In this document: positions 9,031-16,539 of the stretch, piece by piece | Position numbering within the stretch: position 1 is the first letter of the stretch | Layout: every line of letters starts with the position of its first letter | From: Alphaproteobacteria bacterium | GTDB lineage: Bacteria > Pseudomonadota > Alphaproteobacteria > Rs-D84 | DNA length: 64,000 bases | NCBI GenBank assembly: GCA_017629245.1 | Contig: JAGBXO010000011.1 | Coordinates: 124,001 to 188,000 of the forward strand | Direction: 5' to 3' | Made by a program: the position numbers and the translations under genes | Notes under the pieces: generated by a model | What the model saw: the letters and a program-made list of their open reading frames with translations, nothing else | Databases searched by the model: none | Told to the model about the DNA's origin: nothing

Positions 9031-9082
9031 AAAAGATTGCTCAAATGCACCATGCGGTGTAAACAATAGGATTGCGAATTAA
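8948..9082 (+). CDS. possible 44-aa ORF inside the repeat
   Basis: An open frame reading MWLGADCSYQHENPTEF at its start and ending in NNRIAN. The same first 17 residues, with one change, occur in repeat copy 1, where part of the nucleotide difference is synonymous. A weak AGGAC lies about 8 bases upstream. It could be a small expressed protein, the remnant of a longer gene, or chance. There is no match to a family I know. Confidence 0.3.
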   Translation: MWLGADCSYQHENPTEFTALARVCEIFLKDCSNAPCGVNNRIAN

Positions 9083-9099
9083 AAATATCGTGCTAAGAT
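9072..9099 (+). promoter_or_regulatory. putative extended -10 promoter for the DUF2779-VWA unit
   Basis: TTGCGA, 16 bases, then TAAGAT, with the extended TGC directly before it. The transcript would start about 15 bases before the GTG of the nuclease gene. The same TGCTAAG word is found in front of two other genes in the window. Confidence 0.5.
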
Positions 9100-9118
9100 T
9101 CCTAAAAAGGAAGGGCCT

Positions 9119-11074
9119 GTGTTCAAGATATCAAAATCAGATTATGTATTAGGGGTAAAATGTCCAAACGCAATATGGTTCAAGAAATTGCGCAAGGATA
9201 TCCAGACTGAAATGAACATGGCAATCCTGGAACGTGGACACGAAATCGGAAGATTGGCCATAGACAAGTTCCCAGGTGGCAGATATATCACAGCTAAACC
9301 ATGGGAATATGAGGCAGCATGGCGCACACAAGATGCCATTAAAGCCGGCGACCCATATATCTACGAGGCAACATTGTCCACCAAGACAGGCGAATACTGT
9401 GCGGTGGACATTCTTCGTAATAACAATGACGGCACATGGGATATCATAGAGGTAAAATCAACTTCCCACCCACACGAATATCACTACCTTGATGCATCTT
9501 TCCAGAAATACGTTTTTACACAATGTGGGGTCAAAATCCGTGATTGCTTTATCATGACCCTGAACCCAGAATACGTCAGACATGGTGCGCTGGATATTCA
9601 AGAACTGTTTGTGCTGCATAACGTAAATGAAGAGCTGCAGCCAATGGAACAAGTCGCAGCAGATGTGGCACGCATTCGTGCGGTGCTGGACGGACCCGAA
9701 CTTGGGATCGCAATATCCAAGGGCAAGTGCAACAAGTTCTATGATTGTCCTTACAAACACCATTGCTGGCGGAATATACCGGACTATTCAGTATTCAATG
9801 CATTTAAGGGTGCGCTGGCAGACGAAATGTACGCAGCCTATGGGGCCGACCTGGCCAACATACCGGAACAGGAACGTATCAAGCAAATGCACCCAGGCGA
9901 CATAGAAGCATACCTGACCGGAACCGAAGTTGTCAATCCGGATATTCTGCACAACTTTACAGACCAATTGCAGTGGCCATTATATTTCCTGGACTACGAG
10001 TCCATCATGCCAGCGGTACCGATGTTTGATAACTCAAAGCCGTATCAGCAGATTTGTTTTCAGTTTTCACTGCATGTGCAGCAAACCCCAGGGGGTGAAC
10101 TGGAACACTATGAATACCTGCACAATGAATCCGGCACAGACCCAAGACCTGGTTTGATAAAGCAACTGATAGAAACCATCGGGACCTCCGGATCGGTAAT
10201 TGTCTATAACCAGCCATTTGAACAAGGCAGAAATACTGAAATGGCCCGTGACTTTCCAGAATACGCAGACCAATTGCTGGCGATAAATGACCGCATGCTG
10301 GACTTGCTGACCCCATTCCGTGAACGTGGCCTTTATCGTCCATGCCAGAACGGCAGCGCATCAATTAAACAGACACTGCCAGCTTTTGTGCCAGAAATGT
10401 CATACGAGAATCTGGGAATCCACAACGGAACCGAGGCAAGTGATCAGTTCATGAACTTTATGATTGGCAAACAAACACCAGCACAAACCGCTGAAATGAT
10501 GCAGAATCTGTATGAATACTGTGGCCAAGACACCATCGCAATGGTTCGATTGCTAGAGGTTGTGCAAAGAAATTTGCAAGGTGTAACACCCGAAAAAGAA
10601 AAGTTATTTTTATCTGCACAACGGTATTTGGACAAGTGGCTTGAAACAGAGGAAGTCGATTATTGTTTAATAATTGAAGAAATGGAGTGTTGCGAAGAAG
10701 CTCCTATGGAACCAGATCTGCTAGAAAAACTGGAACCAACGTTTTCTCAGAAATTATTTGAATTGATAAAGAAACAAGGAATATCAGAAACAGATTGCTA
10801 TAAGAATGCAAATCTTGACCGCAGACTGTTCTCAAAGATACGCAGTGATGACGAATATCAGCCAAAGAAGAATACTGTTTTTGCACTGATATTTGGTCTG
10901 AAACTCAATCTGGCCGATGCCCGGGACCTGTTGGACGCAGCAGGATATTCAATCTCTCATAGCCTGAAAATGGATGTGTTGGTTGAGTTTCTGATTAAAA
11001 AGAAAATATACGACATAATCACTGTTAACGAAGTGCTGTATAAATACGGTTGTCCGTTGTTGGGAGGCAATTAA
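9119..11074 (+). CDS. DUF2779 Cas4-like nuclease with C-terminal helical domain
   Basis: A 651-aa protein of the DUF2779 type. The N-terminal part resembles Cas4/PD-(D/E)xK nucleases: Cys15 plus the cysteine cluster CNKFYDCPYKHHC near residue 205-217 could bind an Fe-S cluster, and AVDIL...WDIIEVKS near 97-115 supplies the D...E-x-K. From about residue 285 an RNase H-like exonuclease region starts (FLDYES, later VYNQPFEQ and CGQDTIAM). Residues about 530-651 form a separate helical domain (SQKLFELIKKQG, RRLFSKIRSDDEYQPKK), which I recall at the C-terminus of diverse accessory proteins in gut Firmicutes. The start codon is GTG with AGGAAGGG just upstream. The VWA gene follows 80 bases later. 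A defence role is inferred from context. Confidence 0.8.
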   Translation: MFKISKSDYVLGVKCPNAIWFKKLRKDIQTEMNMAILERGHEIGRLAIDKFPGGRYITAKPWEYEAAWRTQDAIKAGDPYIYEATLSTKTGEYCAVDILRNNNDGTWDIIEVKSTSHPHEYHYLDASFQKYVFTQCGVKIRDCFIMTLNPEYVRHGALDIQELFVLHNVNEELQPMEQVAADVARIRAVLDGPELGIAISKGKCNKFYDCPYKHHCWRNIPDYSVFNAFKGALADEMYAAYGADLANIPEQERIKQMHPGDIEAYLTGTEVVNPDILHNFTDQLQWPLYFLDYESIMPAVPMFDNSKPYQQICFQFSLHVQQTPGGELEHYEYLHNESGTDPRPGLIKQLIETIGTSGSVIVYNQPFEQGRNTEMARDFPEYADQLLAINDRMLDLLTPFRERGLYRPCQNGSASIKQTLPAFVPEMSYENLGIHNGTEASDQFMNFMIGKQTPAQTAEMMQNLYEYCGQDTIAMVRLLEVVQRNLQGVTPEKEKLFLSAQRYLDKWLETEEVDYCLIIEEMECCEEAPMEPDLLEKLEPTFSQKLFELIKKQGISETDCYKNANLDRRLFSKIRSDDEYQPKKNTVFALIFGLKLNLADARDLLDAAGYSISHSLKMDVLVEFLIKKKIYDIITVNEVLYKYGCPLLGGN

Positions 11075-11154
11075 ATTGTCGCCTGCCAAGCGACCATAAT
11101 GGGAAAAAACTGGTGTAGACTTGTCTTATCTAAAACCAAACAAAAGGATAAGAC

Positions 11155-11814
11155 ATGAAACCAAAACCAGAAATAGAAACAAGGAAACTGACTGAAATTG
11201 TGTTCATATTAGATAGATCCGGTTCAATGGAAGTTCTGACTCAAGATACAATCGGTGGCTTTAATTCAATGATAGAGAAACAAAAGGATAAGAAAGTAAA
11301 CACACTTGTTTCAACGGTTTTATTTGATAATGAGGCAGTAGTTCTGCACGACAGAGTAAAGATTGCTGATATTCCAGCAATGACAAGTAAAGAATACTGG
11401 GCCAGAGGAACAACCGCATTATACGATGCCATTGGATCATCGATAAAGCACATCAGCAACATACACAAATATGCCAGAGAAGAAGATGTGCCAACCAAGA
11501 CAATGTTTGTAATAACAACAGACGGTTTTGAAAATGCAAGTAAGATCTATACCAGAGATAAGGTTAAGAAGATGATCGAAGAGCATAAAGAAAATCATAG
11601 CTGGGAATTTATATTCTTGGGTGCAGACATAGATGCCATTGGTGCAGCAAGAGAAATAGGAATTGATGAGGACCATGCAGTTGAATACAAGAAAGATTCA
11701 CAAGGAACGAAAATTCTGTATCAAACAGTATCAGAGTGCTGTTGCTGTGAAGAGTTGCCAAAGAATTGGAAACAGAGCCTGGAGGCAGATCTAGAAAGGC
11801 GCAAGGATAAATAA
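11155..11814 (+). CDS. VWA-domain protein
   Basis: A 219-aa cytoplasmic von Willebrand factor A domain. The metal-ion-dependent adhesion site is complete: D-x-S-x-S at Asp20-Ser24 (LDRSGS), the Thr in ARGTTALYDAIG near residue 85, and Asp in TTDGFENAS near 122. There is no signal peptide or membrane helix, so it is an intracellular TerY-like scaffold rather than an adhesin. A short CCCC motif (ECCCCEE) near residue 198 is unusual and could bind metal or form disulfides. AAAGGATAAGAC precedes ATG. It lies directly downstream of the DUF2779 nuclease, a pairing that suggests one functional unit. Confidence 0.85.
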   Translation: MKPKPEIETRKLTEIVFILDRSGSMEVLTQDTIGGFNSMIEKQKDKKVNTLVSTVLFDNEAVVLHDRVKIADIPAMTSKEYWARGTTALYDAIGSSIKHISNIHKYAREEDVPTKTMFVITTDGFENASKIYTRDKVKKMIEEHKENHSWEFIFLGADIDAIGAAREIGIDEDHAVEYKKDSQGTKILYQTVSECCCCEELPKNWKQSLEADLERRKDK

Positions 11815-11826
11815 GGGGTAAAAAGG

Positions 11827-12021
11827 ATGAAACACAATATGATTTATATTCTGTTGTGTCTTATACCGACACTTGCGATGGCCTGTGCCCAGGACGACGT
11901 ATGGCAGACCCCAGAAATGTGGTTGAAATCAGACCTGACAGGGCTGGACGAACTGGAATTGATGTGGACACAGATTCAGCAGGAACTTAAAACCAAAGGC
12001 ACCGCACATGGAAACGATTGA
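11827..12021 (+). CDS. small exported protein
   Basis: A 64-aa protein with a signal peptide (MIYILLCLIPTLAMACAQDD); the AMAC motif could be a lipobox with Cys20, though a plain signal peptidase I site after AMA is also possible. The mature part is a short acidic/amphipathic helix. It starts 12 bases after the VWA stop, so it is probably co-transcribed, and it overlaps the next gene by 14 bases. Not recognised. Confidence 0.6.
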   Translation: MKHNMIYILLCLIPTLAMACAQDDVWQTPEMWLKSDLTGLDELELMWTQIQQELKTKGTAHGND

Positions 12022-12274
12022 TGCGCAGGAACGGAAACTGCACGCCGCCCAGCGGGGTGTGCCGGGGACGAAATACCAAACGGGCCTGGTCATTGACCTG
12101 AACGGACCGGCGGGCAATATCTTCTATCTTATGGGTGTGTGCAATCGCCTGGTGCGTGAACTGGGATTGTCAGCACAGCTAAAACGCGAATATGAAACAG
12201 AAATCAATTCTGCGGACGACTATCAATCCCGCCTGACCATCATGCAAAAATGGTTTGGGATTGTGTTTGTATGA
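12008..12274 (+). CDS. small phage/plasmid-type hypothetical protein
   Basis: An 88-aa soluble protein. The pattern VIDLNGPAGNIFYLMG followed by a helix and a terminal WFG segment resembles short proteins common in phages and plasmids, usually of the form DMNGPEGNAF-x-LMG, whose function is unknown. It overlaps the exported gene by 14 bases, consistent with translational coupling. It supports the view that this stretch came in by transfer. Confidence 0.65.
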   Translation: METIDAQERKLHAAQRGVPGTKYQTGLVIDLNGPAGNIFYLMGVCNRLVRELGLSAQLKREYETEINSADDYQSRLTIMQKWFGIVFV

Positions 12275-12470
12275 TGTGGAAAAATATGCTGAAGAATAGT
12301 TGCATTCTGTTTTTTTTGAAAAAACTTGACATTTTATGAATTTTGACCAACTATTATAGGAGTTAATACCCGGATGGGTGTTTTATTTGTGACCGGATGG
12401 TTGCAGTGAGCTGTATTTGATCATAGATATGGTTGAATATGATATTAACAGACAGAACAAAGGAAAAAAG

Positions 12471-13826
12471 ATGTCTGACAACAAAAATAGCGTTACGGTA
12501 CGCTTTATGAAACCGGTTGTAAAACAAACAATCCCAGAAACAAATATTTCAAGAATCGTAGGGTTTATTGACCCGTTGTCTTTTATTCGTTTATATAAAG
12601 CTAGTGGTATGGACGCCAATCCTCGCGTGCCAAAGGAATCGCAAATTACAAAAGCGATTATGGATACGATAGAAAATCAGCCAGATTTATTCCCCTTTAA
12701 AACCAAGGGCGTATTATTTGGTGCGACGAAATGTATAGAGCTGGAACGCGAAAGATATGAAGTGTCGTTCGACGGCGAAAAAGATCGTTTAGGTGTATTG
12801 GATGGTGGACACAACACCTTTGCTATTATTAAATATTTATGCGGTTTGCTTGATGATGTTGATGTGCGATTTAAGAAGAAAGATGACATGCAAGATTTTT
12901 TTGATGCGCATTTTTTTGATCTGGTTAATAAATTGCAACAGTTGAAATCAGAAGACAACATATGTGTAAAGTTCGGTATTCCTGTAGAAATTATAATGCC
13001 TACAAATTCAGATGACAAACAGGCATTACAAGTTTTCTTTGATAACTTGGTTGATATATGTCAGGCGCGTAATAAAAATCAATCATTGAAAGAGGAAGCT
13101 TTAGATAACAAGGAAGGCATTTATGATTTTATCAAAGATGAAGTTTTGCCCCCTGAAGTCTCAATTCGTATCATTTGGAAGACGAACGAAGAAGGCGATA
13201 TCCCGTCTACGGATATAATTGCGTTTGCGTGGGCTTTTTTACAAGATTTTGAAAAACCGATGTCGTTAACGCAAATTTATTCGTCTAAGGGTGCGTGTGT
13301 AAAGGGGTTTGGAAACCTAGTAAAAAAACGCGATGAAAACGGCCGTTATATTTATGTTGAACAGACACCAGATGCTAAATTAAAAATTACTGATAAGCAA
13401 CTGCTGTCGGCGCTGAGTTTGATGCGAGTGTTTCCTCGTATATACGATAATGTTTACAAAAAGTTCCCAGAAGCATATAACGCATCTGGTGGTTCTTTTG
13501 GACGAATTAACGGTGTTAAAAAGATTGCGTCAGGCAAAAATCGTAGTTATTTAACCAAGTTTTATAATGAACCTTGTGATTATTCTTATCCAGATGGTTT
13601 TATTGTGCCTTTAATTTGTGGTGCGATTGCTGCCCTGATAGCACGCGATGATAGTGGTTTGTATGCGTGGAAAGTAGACCCTGTTCAATTTTTTGACAAT
13701 CATTTAAATGATTTGTTGAAAGTTTATAAAGGGTTAATAGATATGGCGAAATGGAACCCTCAGAATGTTGGAAAAAATTCGTCTACATATTCCACTATTC
13801 AGGCTATTGTACCAGCGTATCTTTAA
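12471..13826 (+). CDS. AIPR-like (abortive infection phage resistance) protein
   Basis: A 451-aa soluble protein resembling the AIPR family, linked to abortive infection and phage resistance. The best signature is LGVLDGGHNTFAIIKY near residues 107-122, the ParB/DGQHR-like nucleotide-binding type motif, followed by VKFGIPVEII near 165 and an asparagine-rich NLVDICQARNKNQSL segment near 190-204, as in AIPR and DndB-like proteins. ATG at 12471 has AAAGGA 6 bases upstream; an in-frame ATG 18 codons earlier does not. A -35-like TTGACA lies about 140 bases before the start. A terminator follows, so it is probably a single-gene unit. Family placement is by motif only. Confidence 0.7.
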   Translation: MSDNKNSVTVRFMKPVVKQTIPETNISRIVGFIDPLSFIRLYKASGMDANPRVPKESQITKAIMDTIENQPDLFPFKTKGVLFGATKCIELERERYEVSFDGEKDRLGVLDGGHNTFAIIKYLCGLLDDVDVRFKKKDDMQDFFDAHFFDLVNKLQQLKSEDNICVKFGIPVEIIMPTNSDDKQALQVFFDNLVDICQARNKNQSLKEEALDNKEGIYDFIKDEVLPPEVSIRIIWKTNEEGDIPSTDIIAFAWAFLQDFEKPMSLTQIYSSKGACVKGFGNLVKKRDENGRYIYVEQTPDAKLKITDKQLLSALSLMRVFPRIYDNVYKKFPEAYNASGGSFGRINGVKKIASGKNRSYLTKFYNEPCDYSYPDGFIVPLICGAIAALIARDDSGLYAWKVDPVQFFDNHLNDLLKVYKGLIDMAKWNPQNVGKNSSTYSTIQAIVPAYL

Positions 13827-13832
13827 CAACAA

Positions 13833-13857
13833 CCGCCCCATGTGGGCGGTATTTTTA
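13833..13857 (+). terminator. terminator of the AIPR-like gene
   Basis: Stem CCGCCCC/GTGGGCGG-type hairpin (six G-C rich pairs) followed by TATTTTTATT. Confidence 0.85.
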
Positions 13858-13861
13858 TTCC

Positions 13862-13889
13862 TTGCCTGTTTATGTGAGGGTGATATAAT
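13862..13889 (+). promoter_or_regulatory. putative promoter giving a leaderless NERD transcript
   Basis: TTGCCT, 16-base spacer, TATAAT. The expected start point, about 7 bases after the -10 element, falls on or next to the ATG of the NERD gene, and no ribosome site is visible in between. Confidence 0.5.
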
Positions 13890-13895
13890 TCCCTT

Positions 13896-14615
13896 ATGGA
13901 AGCGCTTATTATAATCTTTTTAATCTTTACTGGATTGTTCTTGTTGTTACGGCAAGAGAACAAGAGAAAGATTGAATATAACAATCATAAAAACGAGCAG
14001 ATTGAATCTGTAACTGCGCTGGACCGTGGCACATGGTCTGAACGCGACTTGGTGTATGAATTATTGGAACATGGTATTGCACCAGGGGCAATCTTTCACG
14101 ATTTGTATGTAAAAAAGGCAAATGGGCGACATGCACAGATTGACCTGGTGGTTGCGACCAAGGTTGGTCTTATTGTGTTTGAGGTAAAAGATTACAGTGG
14201 CTGGATTTTTGGGCGTGGCAACCAAGATAAATGGACCCAGGTATTGGCGTATGGTCGTGATAAGTATCGTTTCTATAACCCGATTAAACAGAATGCGGGG
14301 CATATTGCAGAACTGCAAAAACAGTCTAAACAAATGTCAGAAATCCCAATGTTTTCAGTTGTGGTATTTTATGGTGGCAGCACATTGCGTGATGTCAGCA
14401 TTATTCCACATAATACCTATGTAACAACATGGCGTCGTGCGCTGGATGTAGTAGATACGATTTTGGAAGAAAATGAACCTGCAAACTATACCGATAAACA
14501 CGAAATAGTTCGTATCTTAAAGGCGGCTGTTGAAAATGGCGCCAATGAAAACATGGCCGAACAACATGCGGATGAAGTACAGGACATGTTGGGCCAGGAC
14601 AGAGTTTTTGATTAA
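13896..14615 (+). CDS. membrane-anchored NERD-domain protein
   Basis: A 239-aa protein with an N-terminal membrane helix (residues 4-18, LIIIFLIFTGLFLLL) and a NERD (nuclease-related) domain. The domain is seen in AQIDLVVATKVGLIVFEVKD near residues 79-98, matching D...E-x-K, and in the following SGWIFGRG. The C-terminal third is charged and helical. NERD proteins are restriction-endonuclease-fold relatives often found in mobile or defence regions; here the nuclease would face the cytoplasm at the membrane. It has its own promoter and possibly leaderless translation. Confidence 0.8.
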   Translation: MEALIIIFLIFTGLFLLLRQENKRKIEYNNHKNEQIESVTALDRGTWSERDLVYELLEHGIAPGAIFHDLYVKKANGRHAQIDLVVATKVGLIVFEVKDYSGWIFGRGNQDKWTQVLAYGRDKYRFYNPIKQNAGHIAELQKQSKQMSEIPMFSVVVFYGGSTLRDVSIIPHNTYVTTWRRALDVVDTILEENEPANYTDKHEIVRILKAAVENGANENMAEQHADEVQDMLGQDRVFD

Positions 14616-14629
14616 CCAAATAGGGCAAA

Positions 14630-14969
14630 GCGGACTCGAATTAAGAAAAAGGTTAGATTTCTAACCTTTTTTATTATGCAGTTCGATAATACCCGAAAAA
14701 TAGCATGTTTTACAACCAACGTTTTGGTTTCTGGTGATATTTTGAAATCAATAAAGAAAAGCAGAACACCTAAGGGATATATAACTTTCAGTAAATTAAC
14801 ATCGTGTTTAAACAACAAACCTTATTATAAGGGTATTAAACTTGTTAATAATAAGTCTAGTAAAATTAGTGGATGGAAGATATCTAATAAAGTAAAATGA
14901 TATAATAAATAAAATACAATATAAAAAACAGGGGCAACTGTCCCTGTTTTTTTTGATAACATCAAGATA
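14630..14969. repeat. island repeat copy 3 and gene-free stretch
   Basis: The first ~100 bases match copies 2 and 4: a GGTTAGATTTCTAACC hairpin followed by TTTTTTATTATGCAGTTCGATAA and TTTTACAACCAAC. The tRNA-terminator half is absent here. A 74-codon open frame runs through (ATG at 14676) but has no ribosome site and is closed by stops in the other copies, so I do not call it. The rest ends in a terminator. Confidence 0.6.
14923..14954. terminator. strong hairpin with A- and T-tracts
   Basis: Stem CAGGG/CCCTG around GCAACTGT with flanking A6 and T8 tracts; it can serve the converging GIY-YIG gene and any plus-strand read-through. Confidence 0.8.
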
Positions 14970-15272
14970 TCAATACCTTGGTGGTGCAATTTGATTACAT
15001 CTTGGTCTGTATTGATAATATAACGCAGACTCAATGCGACACAATTCAGATTCGCTTACCACTTCTGTGTACAAAATAGATACCTGATAGTGTTGAATTA
15101 TGTTTTTCAAATCCATGTTTGATTCTGAATCTGAAAAATGTTGCTTAATTCTAGTTTGCAAATATTTTGCTTTTCCAACATAAACAACGGTATTTTCAAC
15201 AGTTATCATGTAAATTCCGGATCTTTCTGGTATCAAATCCAAGAAACTCCGGTTGGTTTTTATCCATTGCAT
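14970..15272 (-). CDS. stand-alone GIY-YIG nuclease-domain protein
   Basis: A 100-aa single-domain GIY-YIG protein. SGIYMITV (residues 18-25) and VVYVGKAKYLQTRIKQHF (29-46) give the GIY...YVG core and the conserved Arg, while ESALYYQYRPRCN near the end supplies the catalytic-type Glu and Tyr/Asn. The domain resembles the N-terminal nuclease of UvrC, but no other UvrC domains are present. AAGGAG lies 7 bases before ATG. It sits alone on the minus strand, downstream of a structured non-coding region, in the accessory island. Confidence 0.82.
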   Translation of the reverse strand: MQWIKTNRSFLDLIPERSGIYMITVENTVVYVGKAKYLQTRIKQHFSDSESNMDLKNIIQHYQVSILYTEVVSESELCRIESALYYQYRPRCNQIAPPRY

Positions 15273-15294
15273 TTTAATCTCCTTTTTTCCTTTC

Positions 15295-15440
15295 GGTATG
15301 CTTTTGGGTTAATATGTCAGAAAAAAACTTGCATACCAAAGGCGTTGGTGTTAAACTAGCAATGCGTATATAGCTAGTCAGTTTTTTCTGACTGTTATTT
15401 ATCCCGATGATTTCTGTATAGAATTATCGGGATTTTTTTC
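15295..15440 (+). ncRNA. candidate structured RNA or leader with four hairpins
   Basis: This gene-free stretch holds four successive hairpins: GGTATGC/GCATACC (15295-15301 with 15331-15337), ACTAGC/GCTAGT (15355-15360 with 15373-15378), AGTCAG/CTGACT (15376-15381 with 15388-15393) and ATCCCGAT/ATCGGGAT (15401-15408 with 15426-15433) followed by T7. On the plus strand the last is a terminator with no gene before it, so a small RNA is possible. On the minus strand the same block would be the leader of the GIY-YIG gene. Confidence 0.4.
15401..15440 (+). terminator. orphan rho-independent terminator
   Basis: Stem ATCCCGAT/ATCGGGAT followed by TTTTTTTC, with no coding sequence upstream on this strand. 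Confidence 0.75.
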
Positions 15441-15619
15441 GAATCGGTTTCCGATTCTACATGTCCATATTATTGCAATAAACAAGATTGTTTTCAAGTG
15501 TTTTTTCGCCAAAATATTGCCGCTTATTGTATTTTTTTCGCTTTTGTTATCTTTTTTGTTGATTTTTATCTTTTTTTATATTTAAATATGATTATGTAAT
15601 TTAAACATAGGAGATTCAA

Positions 15620-15934
15620 ATGTCGGATTTGTTTGATTTGTTTGATTTATCAGATATTCCAGTTGAAATTGGAGATGTAAAAAGAGACCAGTTATCAAAT
15701 GAAATAATAGAATTATTTCGAATAGCCGGCAGAGAATTAAATATTGATGAAATAACTGTCGCACATTATCGCAAATATGTTAAAAACAATTCGGCGAGGA
15801 GTATTAAAAATAAAACACAGATAATGAATAAAGTATATAAAATGAGTAAAGAAAGGAATACGATAATAGAACCTGTTGATGGGAAGAAGGGTGTTTATAG
15901 ATTGATAACAGAACATATTGATAATATTAAATAG
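15620..15934 (+). CDS. hypothetical small protein, 104 aa
   Basis: A lysine/asparagine-rich soluble protein with the repeated start MSDLFDLFDLSD. The middle (IDEITVAHYRKYVKNN) and the basic C-terminal half look helical and could bind nucleic acid, but no motif is diagnostic. The ribosome site TAGGAG is well placed (6 bases before ATG). The base composition is more AT-rich than its neighbours, fitting acquired DNA. A weak hairpin with a T-tract follows. Confidence 0.65.
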   Translation: MSDLFDLFDLSDIPVEIGDVKRDQLSNEIIELFRIAGRELNIDEITVAHYRKYVKNNSARSIKNKTQIMNKVYKMSKERNTIIEPVDGKKGVYRLITEHIDNIK

Positions 15935-15937
15935 AAC

Positions 15938-15963
15938 ACAAACAATTTAGTGTTTGTTTTTTA
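15938..15963 (+). terminator. short terminator
   Basis: Stem ACAAAC/GTTTGT followed by T6, directly after the 104-aa gene. Confidence 0.6.
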
Positions 15964-16055
15964 TAATAAACATTACAAATAGCGATGATTTGATTGATAG
16001 ATTTATTGATTCATAATGTCATGTAGTTGTCAAAATTAAAAAATAGGGGCAAGAT

Positions 16056-16220
16056 GTGCTCGAACGGAGAAAAAGGTTAGATTTCTAACCTTTTTTATTA
16101 TGCGGTTCGATAATGCCTGAAAAATAGCCCGTTTTACAACCAATATTATCGAACTCTGAAAAAGCTTGGAAATCCAAACAAAAACCGCCCTTTTTAAGGA
16201 CGGTGTAAAATGTGGCTCGG
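16056..16220. repeat. island repeat copy 4, abutting and entering tRNA-Asn
   Basis: Matches copies 2 and 3 through the GGTTAGATTTCTAACC hairpin and TTTTACAACCAA, and copies 1 and 2 through the ACCGCCC...GGACGGT hairpin and TGTGGCTCGG. The last ten bases are the 3' end of tRNA-Asn, so this is the copy next to the functional gene and the likely attachment site. Confidence 0.75.
16184..16204 (-). terminator. tRNA-Asn terminator
   Basis: On the minus strand ACCGTCC/GGGCGGT forms a stem followed by TTTTTG, 8 bases after the tRNA 3' end. Confidence 0.75.
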
Positions 16221-16288
16221 GCAACTGGACTCGAACCAGTGACATACGGATTAACAGTCCGTTGTTCTACCGACTGAACTATGCCCGA
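16213..16288 (-). tRNA. tRNA-Asn (GTT)
   Basis: A 76-nt gene with the CCA end encoded. The acceptor stem is TCGGGCA with TGCCCGA, the anticodon stem ACGGA/TCCGT encloses the loop CTGTTAA (anticodon GTT), and the T arm is ACTGG-TTCGAGT-CCAGT; all stems pair perfectly. The island lies at its 3' end, a common integration site. Confidence 0.95.
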
Positions 16289-16479
16289 ATAGCGAACACA
16301 ATATTATATCAAAAAGTCGCAGAAGTCAAGACTTTTTTCAAAAATGAATAAGTCGCGGAAATCTGCAAAAAATCCTGTGTATTTGGCCCCCTGTGTAGCG
16401 TGTGTGTAAAACATTTTTTAGTGCATTTTTGAGCTGTTTTTGTCCGTGCGTCTGGCGGGTATAAAGAAGTCTATAAAAC

Positions 16480-16507
16480 TTGAAAATCTGTGATTTTGTG
16501 CTAAGTT
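16480..16507 (+). promoter_or_regulatory. putative promoter of the cysteine-motif operon
   Basis: TTGAAA, 16 bases, TAAGTT with an extended TGC. It sits 32 bases before the first ATG of the operon and resembles the promoters at 9.07 kb and 22.5 kb. Confidence 0.5.
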
Positions 16508-16539
16508 CATAACAGAATTAAAGTATAAAAGGATATAAA

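Noticed and set aside
14676-14900. 74-codon open frame in repeat copy 3
   Set aside because: No ribosome site, starts inside a repeat, and the equivalent frames in the other copies are closed by stops.
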